44,221 nucleotides of DNA from Gaiellales bacterium (GTDB lineage: Bacteria; Actinomycetota; Thermoleophilia; Gaiellales; JAICJC01), in contig DASUHM010000080.1 in NCBI GenBank assembly GCA_036273515.1, positions 1-44,221 of the forward strand, read 5' to 3'. Each line of letters opens with the position of its first letter. The stretch's first letter is position 1. The translations under genes were made by a program, and so were the position numbers. This document shows, one piece after another, positions 31,146 to 39,503 of the stretch. A model generated the notes under the pieces. The model was not told the DNA's origin. It worked only from the letters and a program-made list of their open reading frames with translations, and made no database searches.

Positions 31146-31725
31146 CGGTGAAGAGGTCGTCGATCTCGGCGACGCGCGGGGCCGTGCTCGCCTCCTCCAC
31201 CACCGGAGGCGGTGCGCCGGCCGGCGCCGCGCGCATGAACGCCGACGCGGCGGTCGCACCCGCGGGCGGCGGCACGATCCCCCGCCCCAGCTCGAGCAGC
31301 GCCTCGGGCACCTCCAGGATCTTCGCCAGCGCCGCCACCACCGGCGGGCGCACCCGCGTCGGCGCCAGCTGCCCAGTCTCCAGCTCGTGCACGTACTCCT
31401 CGACCTGCGCGTTCGCGTCGGGATGACCCAGCGCTGCGGCCAGCCGTGTGACCAAGGTCCCCCGCGTCGTTCCCCGGCGGGCGCGAAGCGCGGGGAGCAG
31501 CTCCGGCCACGCCCGGGGCGGCTCGCTGAGCGGGTCGGCGGCCCTCGCGTCCACCTCGGCCTCGGTGATGTCCGTGCGCGGGTTGGCGGCCAGATAGGCG
31601 GCGAGCATGGCCCCCAGCGGCTCGCGGTCTACCTCCCCGGCGGCGGCAATCGCGGCCGCCGGGTCGGGTTGCTCGCCCCGCTCCCACGCGGCGACGAAGT
31701 CGTTGAACACGGCCTCGGCCCTCAC
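31138..31725 (-). CDS. XRE-like helix-turn-helix protein (ImmA-associated)
   Basis: This 195-residue protein has an N-terminal helical part (VFNDFVAAWERG, then DREPLGAMLAAYLA) and, at about 80-145, a degenerate XRE-type helix-turn-helix: LPALRARRGTTRGTLVTRLA, AALGHP, then EEYVHELETGQLAPTRVRP and VVAALAKILEVPEALL. The ELE.G.L pattern and helix spacing match XRE proteins. The last 50 residues are Ala/Pro-rich and end in EIDDLFTGG. GTG 31725 overlaps the sigma-factor stop as GTGA, and its own stop overlaps the ImmA/IrrE start. By analogy with ImmR/ImmA pairs, it could be the repressor or anti-sigma-like partner that the peptidase cleaves. Confidence 0.72.
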   Translation of the reverse strand: MRAEAVFNDFVAAWERGEQPDPAAAIAAAGEVDREPLGAMLAAYLAANPRTDITEAEVDARAADPLSEPPRAWPELLPALRARRGTTRGTLVTRLAAALGHPDANAQVEEYVHELETGQLAPTRVRPPVVAALAKILEVPEALLELGRGIVPPPAGATAASAFMRAAPAGAPPPVVEEASTAPRVAEIDDLFTGG

Positions 31726-32297
31726 CGCTCGAGCTCCCTGCGCATCCGGTCCATCGCACGGAAGAAGATCACATCGACGTTGCCGCGGCTGATCTTCAGC
31801 CGCTCGGCCATCTCGTCGCCTTTCAGCCCACCCCACAGCCGACCCCAGACGATCTCGCGCTGCCGCTCGTCGAGCACCGACAGCAGCTGCTCGACGACGA
31901 TCGCGTCGTAGCCGTCCTCCTTGGCGCCCACCCCGTCGAGCGCGTCAAGCGACGCGCCCGCCGGCTTCCGGGTCTGGAAGTGGGTGGCGATGACGCGCTG
32001 GGCCATGACGACGAGCAGGCCGGCTGGCGTCTCGATCGGCTTCGACCGCAGGTAGACGACGCGCACGAACCGCTCGTAGACCGTCGACTCGAGGTCGTCC
32101 ACCATGTCAATTGGCGTCTTGGAAGCGACAATTGCCCGGACGAGCCCCCGATTGCGCTCATACACCAGCGCCACACACCGCTTGGCCGTCTCGACGCCCG
32201 CCGCGCCTTCCGTATGGGACTCGCGCGCGTGCGCGACCAGCTCCGCGTCGGACATGCGCTGGAGCGCGTCGAAGGAGGTCGGCCGTTCGTTCCCCAC
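31722..32297 (-). CDS. sigma-70 family (ECF-like) RNA polymerase sigma factor
   Basis: This 191-residue protein has a sigma-2 region (ALVYERNRGLVRAIVAS, DMVDDLESTVYERFVRVVY) and a sigma-4 helix-turn-helix (LDERQREIVWGRLWGGLKGDEMAERLKISRGNVDVIFFRAMDRMRREL). No sigma-3 domain is found, as in ECF factors. GTG 32297 is the first possible start; ATG 32255 is an alternative. No ribosome site is seen. It opens the operon with the XRE-like, ImmA/IrrE and ARPP-1 genes, the first two by 4- and 8-base overlaps. It may be freed when the downstream peptidase acts. Two CAATTG motifs 21 bases apart (32108, 32129) lie within it. Confidence 0.88.
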   Translation of the reverse strand: MGNERPTSFDALQRMSDAELVAHARESHTEGAAGVETAKRCVALVYERNRGLVRAIVASKTPIDMVDDLESTVYERFVRVVYLRSKPIETPAGLLVVMAQRVIATHFQTRKPAGASLDALDGVGAKEDGYDAIVVEQLLSVLDERQREIVWGRLWGGLKGDEMAERLKISRGNVDVIFFRAMDRMRRELER

Positions 32298-32356
32298 CGG
32301 CGCGAAAGCTTAAGCCACATACGCAAAGCGTCGCGCGCCGGCCCGCGCGGCTTACA

Positions 32357-35300
32357 TCAGGTCTTGCGCGTGCGCAGATACAAGGTCGGCACGAGGAACA
32401 GGTTGAGCAGCGTCGACGTCGCCAACCCACCGAGGATGACGAGCGCCATCGGGTACTCGATCTCCGCCCCCGGGATCTCGCCCGACATCACCAGCGGCAC
32501 CAGCGCCAGCCCGGTGGCGAGCGCCGTCATCAGGATCGGCGCCAGCCGCTCGCGCGAGCCGCGCAGCACGAGGTCGACGCCGAACTCCTGGCCCTCCTCG
32601 CGCTCGAGGTGCTGGTAGTGGTTGATGAGCAGGATGCCGTTCCTCGCTGCGATGCCGAACACCGTCAGGAATCCGACCAGAGAGCCCAGCGAGATGATGC
32701 CGCCCGCCGCAAACGCCGCCAGGAGGCCACCCACCAAAGCCAAAGGCAGCGTCAGGAACGAGAACGTCGCCACCCTCCAGCTGCCGATGCACGTTTGCAG
32801 CAGCAGGAAGATGCCAATTGCCGCCGCGAGGCCGAAGGCGAAGAGCCGGCCCTGGGCCTGCTCGCGCTCGGCGAACTCGCCCACGAGCTCCGTGTGGTAC
32901 TCGTGCGGCATCTGCACGTTCTGGAGCCGGTCGCGCACGTCGGCGACGACCGAGCCGAGGTCGCGCCCCTTGACGTTCATGCCGACGTCGATGCGGCGCG
33001 AGTTGTCCTCGCGCGAGATCTGGTTGGGGGTCGAGCTGACGTACACCTTGGCGACGTCGGACAGGAGCACGTGGCCGCCGCCGGGCGTGTCGAGCGGCAG
33101 GTCGCGGATGCTCTGCACGTCCTTGCGCGCCCTCGGCACGCTCCACGCCATGATGTCGTACACCTTGCCGTTCACGTGCAGGTCCGAGACCTCCTCGCTG
33201 GCCACGATGACCGCCGCCTGGCGGCGGATGTCGCCCGGCTTGAGCCCGTACAGCGCCGACTTGCGCAGGTTGGGCACGACCCGGATGTACGGCACGTCGA
33301 CCTGGAGCTCGGTGCGCAGGTCGACGACACCCTTGATGCCCTTCAGCGCGTGGTGCACCGCCGCCGCCTCCTCGCGCAGCGTGTCGAGGTTCGGGCCGAA
33401 GATGCGCACGGTGATCGCCTCGCTCGAGCCGGCCAGCACCTCGTCGATGCGCTCGTTCAGGTAGGTGGTCTGCTCGCGGAAGAGGCCCGGATAGGCGTCG
33501 ACGGTCGCGCGGATCTGGTCGAGGGTCTTGTTGTAGTCGGCGTGCGGATCGAGGCTGAGCCAGTCCTCGGCGAAGTTGATGCCGTTGATCTCCTCGCCCT
33601 GCACCGCCCGGCCGATGTGCGCGCCGAAGCCGCGCACGCCGGGGATGGCGCGGAAGTCGCGGCTGGCCCGCTCGGTGATGCGGACGACCTCCTGGTGGCC
33701 GGTGCCCGGCCGCGTCACCCACAGGGCCAGGAAGTCGCGCTCCTTGAACGTCGGGAAGAGCGACTCGCCCAGGTACGGCGTGACCGCCACCCCGGCCACG
33801 AGCGTCGCGGCGGTCGCCACGTACACGACGGACGGCCGCCGCAGCACCCGCCGCAGAAGGGCGGAGTAGCCGCGCTGGAGCACGCGCACGAGCGGCGGCT
33901 GCTGGTCATTCAGCGGCGCCCGCGCCAGCAAGAGCAGGGCCAGCGCCGGCGTGACCGTGAGCGCCACCACCATCGACGCCAGCACCGCCAGCCCGTAGGA
34001 GAGCACGAGCGGCTTGAAGAACGACCCGGAGACGCTCTGGATGAAGAACACCGGCACGACGGCCAGCACGATGATCAGCGTCGCGTAGACGATCGCCCGC
34101 CGCACCTCGAGCGACGCCTCGAGCACGACCGAGCTCGCCGGCGCCGGATGCCCGGCCGCGCGGTTCTGGCGCAGGCGGCGGACGATGTTCTCTATATCGA
34201 TGATCGCGTCGTCGACCACCACCCCGACCGAGATCACGAACCCGGCCAGCACCATCGTGTTGATCGTCTCGCCGCGGTAGTAGAGGACGAGCGCCGCCGC
34301 CATCAGCGAGAGCGGGATCGCCGCCAGGCTGATCACCGCCGCCCGCCACTCGAACAGGAACGCCACCAGCACGACGACGACCAGCAGCGTCCCCAGGAGC
34401 AGCGTGTCGGTCAGGTTCGAGATCGAGATCTCGATGAACGTGGCCGGCCGGAAGATGTGGTTGTCGATCTGGATGCCGGGCAGGCCCGGGCGCATCTCGT
34501 CGATCGCCTTGTCGATCCCGCGGGTCACGTCGAGCGTGTTCGCCCACGGGAACTTCTCGACGACGAGCAGCAGGCCCTGCTTGTCGTTGATGACGGCGTC
34601 GCCGAAGAGCGGCTGGTGGCCCCAGGTCATGATCCCGAGATCGCCCAGCGTGAGGGCGGTGCCGTCGCCCTTGAAGCGGCCGGGGATGGTGATCCGCGAC
34701 ATCGACTCGGGCGTGAACACCGGCAGCACGTGGTGGATGCCGAGGCGCTGGTTGGGGCTGTCGATGAACCCCCCGACCCGGTTCTTGGCGGCGTCGGTGT
34801 ACTTGAGCAGGCCGAAGTCGAGCGCGTCCGAGGCGACCGACTGGGCGTAGTCGATGCTGATCCGGTGCTGCTTCAGCTTCTCCGGGTCGAACTGCAGCTG
34901 GAGCTGCTTCCAGCGGTCGCCCCAGAGGTTCACGTTGGCGACGCCGGGCACCGCCATCAGCCGCCACCGGATCGTCCAGTAGGCGATCATCGAGAGGTCG
35001 GTGAGGCTCATGCGGTCGGTGGTCAGGCCGATCTTGATCGCCCGGCTCGTGGCCGAGAGCGGCTGCAGCACCCAGGGGATGCCGGCCGACGTCGGCAGGC
35101 TCGGGATCGCGATCGCCACCCGCTCGTTCACGAGCTGGCGGGCCTCGAGGCTGTCGGTGCCGCGCTTGAAGATGAGCGTGATCGACGACAGCCCCGGCAC
35201 CGTCTTCGAGCGCATCACGTCGAGGCCCGGCGTCGAGTTCAGCGACTGCTCCATCGGGATCGTGATGAGCTGCTCGACCTCCCCGGTCGACATGCCCAGG

Positions 35301-35458
35301 CCTTCGGTCTGCACCTCGACGAACGGCGGCGCGAACTCGGGGAAGACGTCGACCGGCATGTCCCGCACCCGGGTCGCGCCCAGGGCCATCATGCCGACGG
35401 CCAGCGCGACGACGATGAACCGGAAGTGCAGGCTCGACCTGACGATCCAGCGCATCAT
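32357..35458 (-). CDS. RND efflux permease, HME (CzcA/CusA-like), second of the operon
   Basis: This 1033-residue protein has the full RND layout: an N-terminal membrane segment with MPVDVFPEFAPPFVEVQTE, a first large outer loop, membrane segments 2-6 with GVVVDDAIIDIENIVRR near residue 405-420 (segment 4, with the proton-relay DD), a second outer loop and segments 8-12. The PVDVFPEF start and the length are those of heavy-metal (HME) types, but the metal-binding methionines were not traced. ATG 35458 is ten bases after the adaptor gene's stop. It lies third in the operon: permease, adaptor, permease. Two different permeases in one operon suggest a heteromeric pump or two pumps that share one adaptor. 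Confidence 0.93.
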   Translation of the reverse strand: MMRWIVRSSLHFRFIVVALAVGMMALGATRVRDMPVDVFPEFAPPFVEVQTEGLGMSTGEVEQLITIPMEQSLNSTPGLDVMRSKTVPGLSSITLIFKRGTDSLEARQLVNERVAIAIPSLPTSAGIPWVLQPLSATSRAIKIGLTTDRMSLTDLSMIAYWTIRWRLMAVPGVANVNLWGDRWKQLQLQFDPEKLKQHRISIDYAQSVASDALDFGLLKYTDAAKNRVGGFIDSPNQRLGIHHVLPVFTPESMSRITIPGRFKGDGTALTLGDLGIMTWGHQPLFGDAVINDKQGLLLVVEKFPWANTLDVTRGIDKAIDEMRPGLPGIQIDNHIFRPATFIEISISNLTDTLLLGTLLVVVVLVAFLFEWRAAVISLAAIPLSLMAAALVLYYRGETINTMVLAGFVISVGVVVDDAIIDIENIVRRLRQNRAAGHPAPASSVVLEASLEVRRAIVYATLIIVLAVVPVFFIQSVSGSFFKPLVLSYGLAVLASMVVALTVTPALALLLLARAPLNDQQPPLVRVLQRGYSALLRRVLRRPSVVYVATAATLVAGVAVTPYLGESLFPTFKERDFLALWVTRPGTGHQEVVRITERASRDFRAIPGVRGFGAHIGRAVQGEEINGINFAEDWLSLDPHADYNKTLDQIRATVDAYPGLFREQTTYLNERIDEVLAGSSEAITVRIFGPNLDTLREEAAAVHHALKGIKGVVDLRTELQVDVPYIRVVPNLRKSALYGLKPGDIRRQAAVIVASEEVSDLHVNGKVYDIMAWSVPRARKDVQSIRDLPLDTPGGGHVLLSDVAKVYVSSTPNQISREDNSRRIDVGMNVKGRDLGSVVADVRDRLQNVQMPHEYHTELVGEFAEREQAQGRLFAFGLAAAIGIFLLLQTCIGSWRVATFSFLTLPLALVGGLLAAFAAGGIISLGSLVGFLTVFGIAARNGILLINHYQHLEREEGQEFGVDLVLRGSRERLAPILMTALATGLALVPLVMSGEIPGAEIEYPMALVILGGLATSTLLNLFLVPTLYLRTRKT

Positions 35459-35468
35459 CGGGAGCGGC

Positions 35469-36179
35469 TCACTCGCCTTCGATCTGGAACTCGGTCCCGA
35501 GCAGCTCCTCGCCGCCGACGCTCACGATCCGCGTCCCGGCAGGCGGGCCGGACGTGAGCACGGCGGTGTCGCCGTCGACCTCGTCGATGACGATTGGCGC
35601 GCGCACGAACGTCAACGGCGCGACCTGCGTATACACCCAGGCGCCGCCGTCGATCCAGTAGATCACCGAGGAGTACGGCACGGTCTCCATCTGGCCGCCG
35701 CCCTTCTGCGCCAGCTGCACGCGCAGCTTCTGGCCGGGGTGGACGGTGCTGCCGTCGAGCCGGTAGTAGCGCGCGCCGCCGCCCCCGGGCTGTCCCGGAG
35801 GCGGCGCCTGGGCCGGGGCGATGAGGTCTTCGCCGCCCAGGCCGAGGATGCGCGCCGGGCGTGACGCGTCGACGCTCCCTGCCGAAGCGCCGGGAAGCGT
35901 CACCCGCACCGCGACGCTGCCGTTCCCGTCCGTCGCCACGACCGTCCCCGGCACGACCAGGTTCCGGTCGACGGAGCCGGTGGCGACCGTCGTCGTCTCG
36001 AGGCCGATGCGCTTGGCCGCGCTCGGCTGCAGCACCACCTTGGAGAGGTCGGAGTCCTCGACCGGCTCGACCCTGGCGGGCCCGTCGCTGTTCTCCTCGG
36101 CCGCCGCCGAGTAGCCGCATGCCGACACGGTCAGCGCGGCCGCGATCAGAAGCAGGTATGTCATGGCTCGGCGCGGCAT
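35469..36179 (-). CDS. RND/HlyD-type adaptor lipoprotein, short
   Basis: This 236-residue lipoprotein has a basic start (MPRRAM), a hydrophobic segment and lipobox VSAC, so it is anchored at its N-terminal cysteine. The rest has the beta-barrel parts of a membrane-fusion protein: AKRIGLETTTVATGSVDRNLVVPGTVVA is the first barrel strand region, then HPGQKLRVQLAQKGG and VPYSSVIYWIDGGAWVYTQV, and DTAVLTSGPPAGTRIVSVGGEELLG ends the membrane-proximal part. The long helical hairpin of ordinary adaptors is missing and only Pro/Gly-rich linker stands in its place. GGAGGACC precedes ATG 36179. It lies between two RND permease genes and probably serves both. Confidence 0.85.
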   Translation of the reverse strand: MPRRAMTYLLLIAAALTVSACGYSAAAEENSDGPARVEPVEDSDLSKVVLQPSAAKRIGLETTTVATGSVDRNLVVPGTVVATDGNGSVAVRVTLPGASAGSVDASRPARILGLGGEDLIAPAQAPPPGQPGGGGARYYRLDGSTVHPGQKLRVQLAQKGGGQMETVPYSSVIYWIDGGAWVYTQVAPLTFVRAPIVIDEVDGDTAVLTSGPPAGTRIVSVGGEELLGTEFQIEGE

Positions 36180-36191
36180 CCGGGTCCTCCG

Positions 36192-39100
36192 TCAGGTGGT
36201 CGCGGGTTCGGTGGTGGGGCGGGGCTCGGCCTCGCGGCGCGGCCTGACGGCGGCGTACACCGCCGGGACGAGGAACGCGGTCACGAGCGTCGCCGTGATC
36301 AGCCCGCCGAAGACGACGATCGCGATCGGCTGGGCCAGCTCCTGGCCGGGAATCGTCCCCGTGACGATCAGCGGGACGAGCGCGACCATCGTCGCGATTG
36401 CGGTGGTCAGGAGCGGCCCGAGCCGCTCGCCGGCCGCCTCGACCACCGCGGTCGAGCGCGTGCGCCGCCCGTCCTCGGCCTCGAGCGCGGCCGCCTGGCC
36501 GACGACGGCGATGCCGCCGCGGACGGCCACCGCCAGCACAGCGATGAACCCGGCCAGCGTCGCCAGCGTGATGTCGAGCTGGAACAGGAACGCCGCCAGC
36601 ACGCCACCGGAGAGCGAGACGGGCAGCGTGAGCGTGAGGAGCGCCGCCAGCCGCCAGCTCGAGAAGGCCGCCTGCAGCAGCAGGAAGATGCCGATCAGCG
36701 CCGCCAGGCCCGACGCGAACATGCGCCGGTGGAGCGTCTCGGCGCTCTGGTAGGAGCCGATGACCTCGGCGTGGTACTCGAGCGGCATCGGCGTCGAGGC
36801 CAGCTTGTGCTCGATGTCCGAAACGACCGCGCCCGGGTCGCGGCCGTTGGCGTCGAGGCCGATGTCGATCCGCCGCGACACGGCGTCGCGCTGGATCACG
36901 GTCGGCGTCGGGCTGATGCGGACGTTCGCGACGTCCTCGAGGCGGACGTGCCCGCCGGTGGGCGTGTCGATCAGCAGGTTCTTGATCGACGTCAGGCTGC
37001 TGCGGCTCTCCGGCGTGCTCCAGACGACGACCTGGAACACCTTCTGCTGCTCGAACAGGCTGCCCACCTCGAGCCCCGCGAGCATCGTCGCGGCGGCGCG
37101 GCGCACGTCGCCGGGCTTCAGGCCGTAGACCTTCGCCTTGGCCAGGTCGACGCGGACCTCGATGTTCGGCTGCTCCGGCGGCTGCTCGACGGTCAGATTG
37201 GAGACGCCGTCGACGTGGGAGAGCATGTCGCGCACGTGCCCGGCGGTGTTTCGCAGCGTCCCGAAGGCGGGGCCGAAGACGCGCACGGTGATGTCGTTGC
37301 CGGTGCCGGTGTCGAAGTGCTTCACCCGCTCGTCGAGGTAGGTGCTCACATTCTCGGAGACGCCCGGGTAGCCGGCGACGGCGTCCTTCACCTGGCCCAC
37401 GGTCTTCGAGTAGTCCGCGTCGCCCTTCACGGTCACCCACAGCTGCGCCGAGTTCACGTCGACGATCTGGTCGCCGAGCACAGCCCGGCCCAGATGGGCG
37501 CCGACGTGGGCGACGCCCGGGATCGACCGCACCTCGGATCCGACCCGCGCCGTCAGACGGGCCATCTCGGGCTCGGACGTCCCCGGCGCCGCGGTCCAGC
37601 GCACGACCAGGTTGCGGTCGTGGAAGGACGGCAGGAGCGACTGGGAGAAGAACGGCGCGGCGGCCAGCGCCAGCACGAGCACGGCTGCGGAGATCAGGTA
37701 GACGATCCGCGGCGCCCGCACGACGCGCTCGACCAGCGGCGTGTAGCGGCCGCGCAGCCTGGCGAGCAACGGCGATCCGGCCCCGTCGCTGGAGGAGCCG
37801 TGGGTGAAGAGCAGCATCGCCAGGGCCGGCGTCACGGTCACCGACACCACCAACGACGCCAGGATCGCAAGCAGGAGGGAGAACACGAGCGGCTCGGCCA
37901 CCGCCTGGTCGACGCCCTCGGAGAAGAGGTACGGCAGCAGGGGCAGGAGCGCGATCAGCGTCGCGTAGACGATGCCGCGGCGGGCGGCGACGGCCCCGTC
38001 CAGCACGAGCTCGTGGGCCGGTGTCTCGCGACCCTCCTCGCGGTCGGCCCGGATACGGGCGGCGATCGTGCCGGTGGACGTGACCGCGTCGTCGACCAGG
38101 ATCGCGAGGGCGATCAGGAGGCCGGCCACGATCATCAGGTTCACGGTCTCGCCGCGCAGGTCGAGCACGAGCAGCGCCGCGGCCAGCGAGATCGGGATCG
38201 CGACGACGGCGATCAGGCCGCTGCGCCAGCCGTGCAGCAGCCAGCCAAGGGCGGCGATCAGGAGCACGGCGCCGGCGATCAGCGCGATCTGCAGGTTCGA
38301 GATCGAGTCGTCGATGTAGCTGGCCGGCTGCGACACCGACGTGTCGATGCTGATCCCGGCCAGGCCCGGCCGCAGCCGGTCGAGCGCGGCCTCGACGCCG
38401 CGGGTGACGTCGAGCGTGTTCGCGTTCGGGAACTTCTCGACGACGATCAGGCTGTCCTCGTTGCCGGTCAGCAGCGCGTCGCCGATCAGCGGCTGGTGGT
38501 CGGCCGTCACGTTCGCGACGTCGGAGAGCTTGAGCGGCGCGGCGCCGTCGACGCCGACCTTGGCCAGGTCGGCCGCGGTCGAGATCGGGAAGATGTGGCG
38601 CACCTCGAGCCGCTGCGAGGGCGTGTCGATCCAGCCGCCGCTGCCGGGCGTCGAGGCCTGCAGGAAGGTCAGCGGCGACACCCACATCGCGTTGCCGGTC
38701 GTGCGCACGATCTGGTCGAGCGAGATGTTGGCGGCGAGCAGCTTCTGCGGCTGCACCTGCACCTGCAGCTGGCGCTCGCGCTGGCCCCAGATGGCGACGT
38801 TGGCGACGCCGGGGACGGCCAGCAGCGCCGGGCGGATGTTCCAGCGGGCGAGGACGCCCATCTCGATCGGCGAGATCCGCTTCGACGACAGGCCGATCAT
38901 CATCACCCGGTTCGTGGTCGAGAGCGGCTGGATGATGATCGGCGGCTTGGCCACGTTCGGGATCGCGAACGAGAGCGTGAGACGCTCCTGCACGAGCTGG
39001 CGGGCCCGCAGAACGTCGGTGCCGGGTTCGAAGCTGAGCACGATCGACGAGAGCCCCGGCACCGACGTCGAGTGGATCGACGTCAGCCAGGGCGTGCCGT

Positions 39101-39317
39101 TCAGGAGCTCCTCGAGGTTCAGCGTCACGAGGCTCTCGACCTCGGGCGCGGACAGCCCGAGCGCCTCGGTCTGCACCTCGATCTGGGGCGGGGCGAACTC
39201 GGGCAGCGCGTCGACCGGCATGGTGCGCGCCTGCTGGACGCCGGCCACCAGGACCGCTGCCCCCAGCGCGATCACGAGCAAACGGAAGCGCAGCGCTCCG
39301 TCGACAACCCACCGCAT
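36192..39317 (-). CDS. RND efflux permease, HME-like, first of the operon
   Basis: This 1041-residue protein has the same layout as the third gene: MPVDALPEFAPPQIEVQTEAL near the start, a first outer loop with RLEVRHIFPIS, segments 2-6, ALAILVDDAVTSTGTIAARIR near residue 400-420 carrying the DD pair of segment 4, a second loop and segments 8-12. The helix after DD differs from the other permease (TSTGTIAARI against IDIENIVRRL), so the two copies are old paralogues. GGAGGAG precedes ATG 39317 by about eight bases. The promoter has three GTGACG repeats with 11-base period, and the SARP regulator gene lies just upstream. An unneeded outer-membrane channel gene is not found here. Confidence 0.93.
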   Translation of the reverse strand: MRWVVDGALRFRLLVIALGAAVLVAGVQQARTMPVDALPEFAPPQIEVQTEALGLSAPEVESLVTLNLEELLNGTPWLTSIHSTSVPGLSSIVLSFEPGTDVLRARQLVQERLTLSFAIPNVAKPPIIIQPLSTTNRVMMIGLSSKRISPIEMGVLARWNIRPALLAVPGVANVAIWGQRERQLQVQVQPQKLLAANISLDQIVRTTGNAMWVSPLTFLQASTPGSGGWIDTPSQRLEVRHIFPISTAADLAKVGVDGAAPLKLSDVANVTADHQPLIGDALLTGNEDSLIVVEKFPNANTLDVTRGVEAALDRLRPGLAGISIDTSVSQPASYIDDSISNLQIALIAGAVLLIAALGWLLHGWRSGLIAVVAIPISLAAALLVLDLRGETVNLMIVAGLLIALAILVDDAVTSTGTIAARIRADREEGRETPAHELVLDGAVAARRGIVYATLIALLPLLPYLFSEGVDQAVAEPLVFSLLLAILASLVVSVTVTPALAMLLFTHGSSSDGAGSPLLARLRGRYTPLVERVVRAPRIVYLISAAVLVLALAAAPFFSQSLLPSFHDRNLVVRWTAAPGTSEPEMARLTARVGSEVRSIPGVAHVGAHLGRAVLGDQIVDVNSAQLWVTVKGDADYSKTVGQVKDAVAGYPGVSENVSTYLDERVKHFDTGTGNDITVRVFGPAFGTLRNTAGHVRDMLSHVDGVSNLTVEQPPEQPNIEVRVDLAKAKVYGLKPGDVRRAAATMLAGLEVGSLFEQQKVFQVVVWSTPESRSSLTSIKNLLIDTPTGGHVRLEDVANVRISPTPTVIQRDAVSRRIDIGLDANGRDPGAVVSDIEHKLASTPMPLEYHAEVIGSYQSAETLHRRMFASGLAALIGIFLLLQAAFSSWRLAALLTLTLPVSLSGGVLAAFLFQLDITLATLAGFIAVLAVAVRGGIAVVGQAAALEAEDGRRTRSTAVVEAAGERLGPLLTTAIATMVALVPLIVTGTIPGQELAQPIAIVVFGGLITATLVTAFLVPAVYAAVRPRREAEPRPTTEPATT

Positions 39318-39369
39318 AACGAGCTCCTCCCCAGGTCTCTCTCGGTGCCGCCAAGGAGATATCAGGCGC

Positions 39370-39398
39370 CCGTCACCGCGCCGTCACGGGGGCGTCAC
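39370..39398 (-). promoter_or_regulatory. three direct repeats GTGACG[GC], 11-bp period: candidate SARP operator
   Basis: On the minus strand the heptamers GTGACGC (39398-39392), GTGACGG (39387-39381) and GTGACGG (39376-39370) repeat exactly every 11 bases. SARP regulators bind heptamer direct repeats with this period, the last one eight bases before the -10 box; here TATCTC begins at 39361, after an 8-base gap. The site stands 53 bases before the RND operon's first ATG, and a SARP-type gene is the immediate neighbour. The outermost repeat overlaps the flank of the dispersed element at 39394-39426, so that copy may be coincidental. Confidence 0.6.
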
Positions 39399-39405
39399 GG
39401 CCGAA

Positions 39406-39426
39406 GTTCGGGGTCAGACCCCGAAC
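39406..39426. repeat. REP-like palindrome GTTCGGGGTC-A-GACCCCGAAC
   Basis: A perfect palindrome with ten-base arms around a central A. It is the same core as at 3469-3533, and the flank is also shared: 39394-39425 matches 3504-3535 in 28 of 32 bases. GTTGCAC (39434-39440) next to it is the inverse of GTGCAAC (3491-3497) next to the first copy. It lies between the SARP gene and the RND operon. Confidence 0.75.
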
Positions 39427-39461
39427 GGGGGGCGTTGCACTTCCGCGCAGGGACCGCGCAT

Positions 39462-39495
39462 GGGGCCAGGCCCCGCGCCGGCGGGGCCTGGCCCC
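39462..39495. repeat. hairpin GGGGCCAGGCCCCGC with 4-base loop
   Basis: Fifteen-base perfect arms (39462-39476 and 39481-39495) enclose GCCG. The core GGGGCCAGGCCCC differs from the nearby GGGGTCAGACCCC by a paired change, T to C with A to G, as expected if structure is preserved. It follows the SARP gene's stop (39504) and could stop its transcription, although no T tract follows. Confidence 0.7.
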
Positions 39496-39503
39496 GGTTT
39501 GGC

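Noticed and set aside
32111-35557. 1148-codon plus-strand frame opposite the RND permease
   Set aside because: Composition is His/Arg/Asp-rich as in shadow frames, and the other strand has complete RND motifs.
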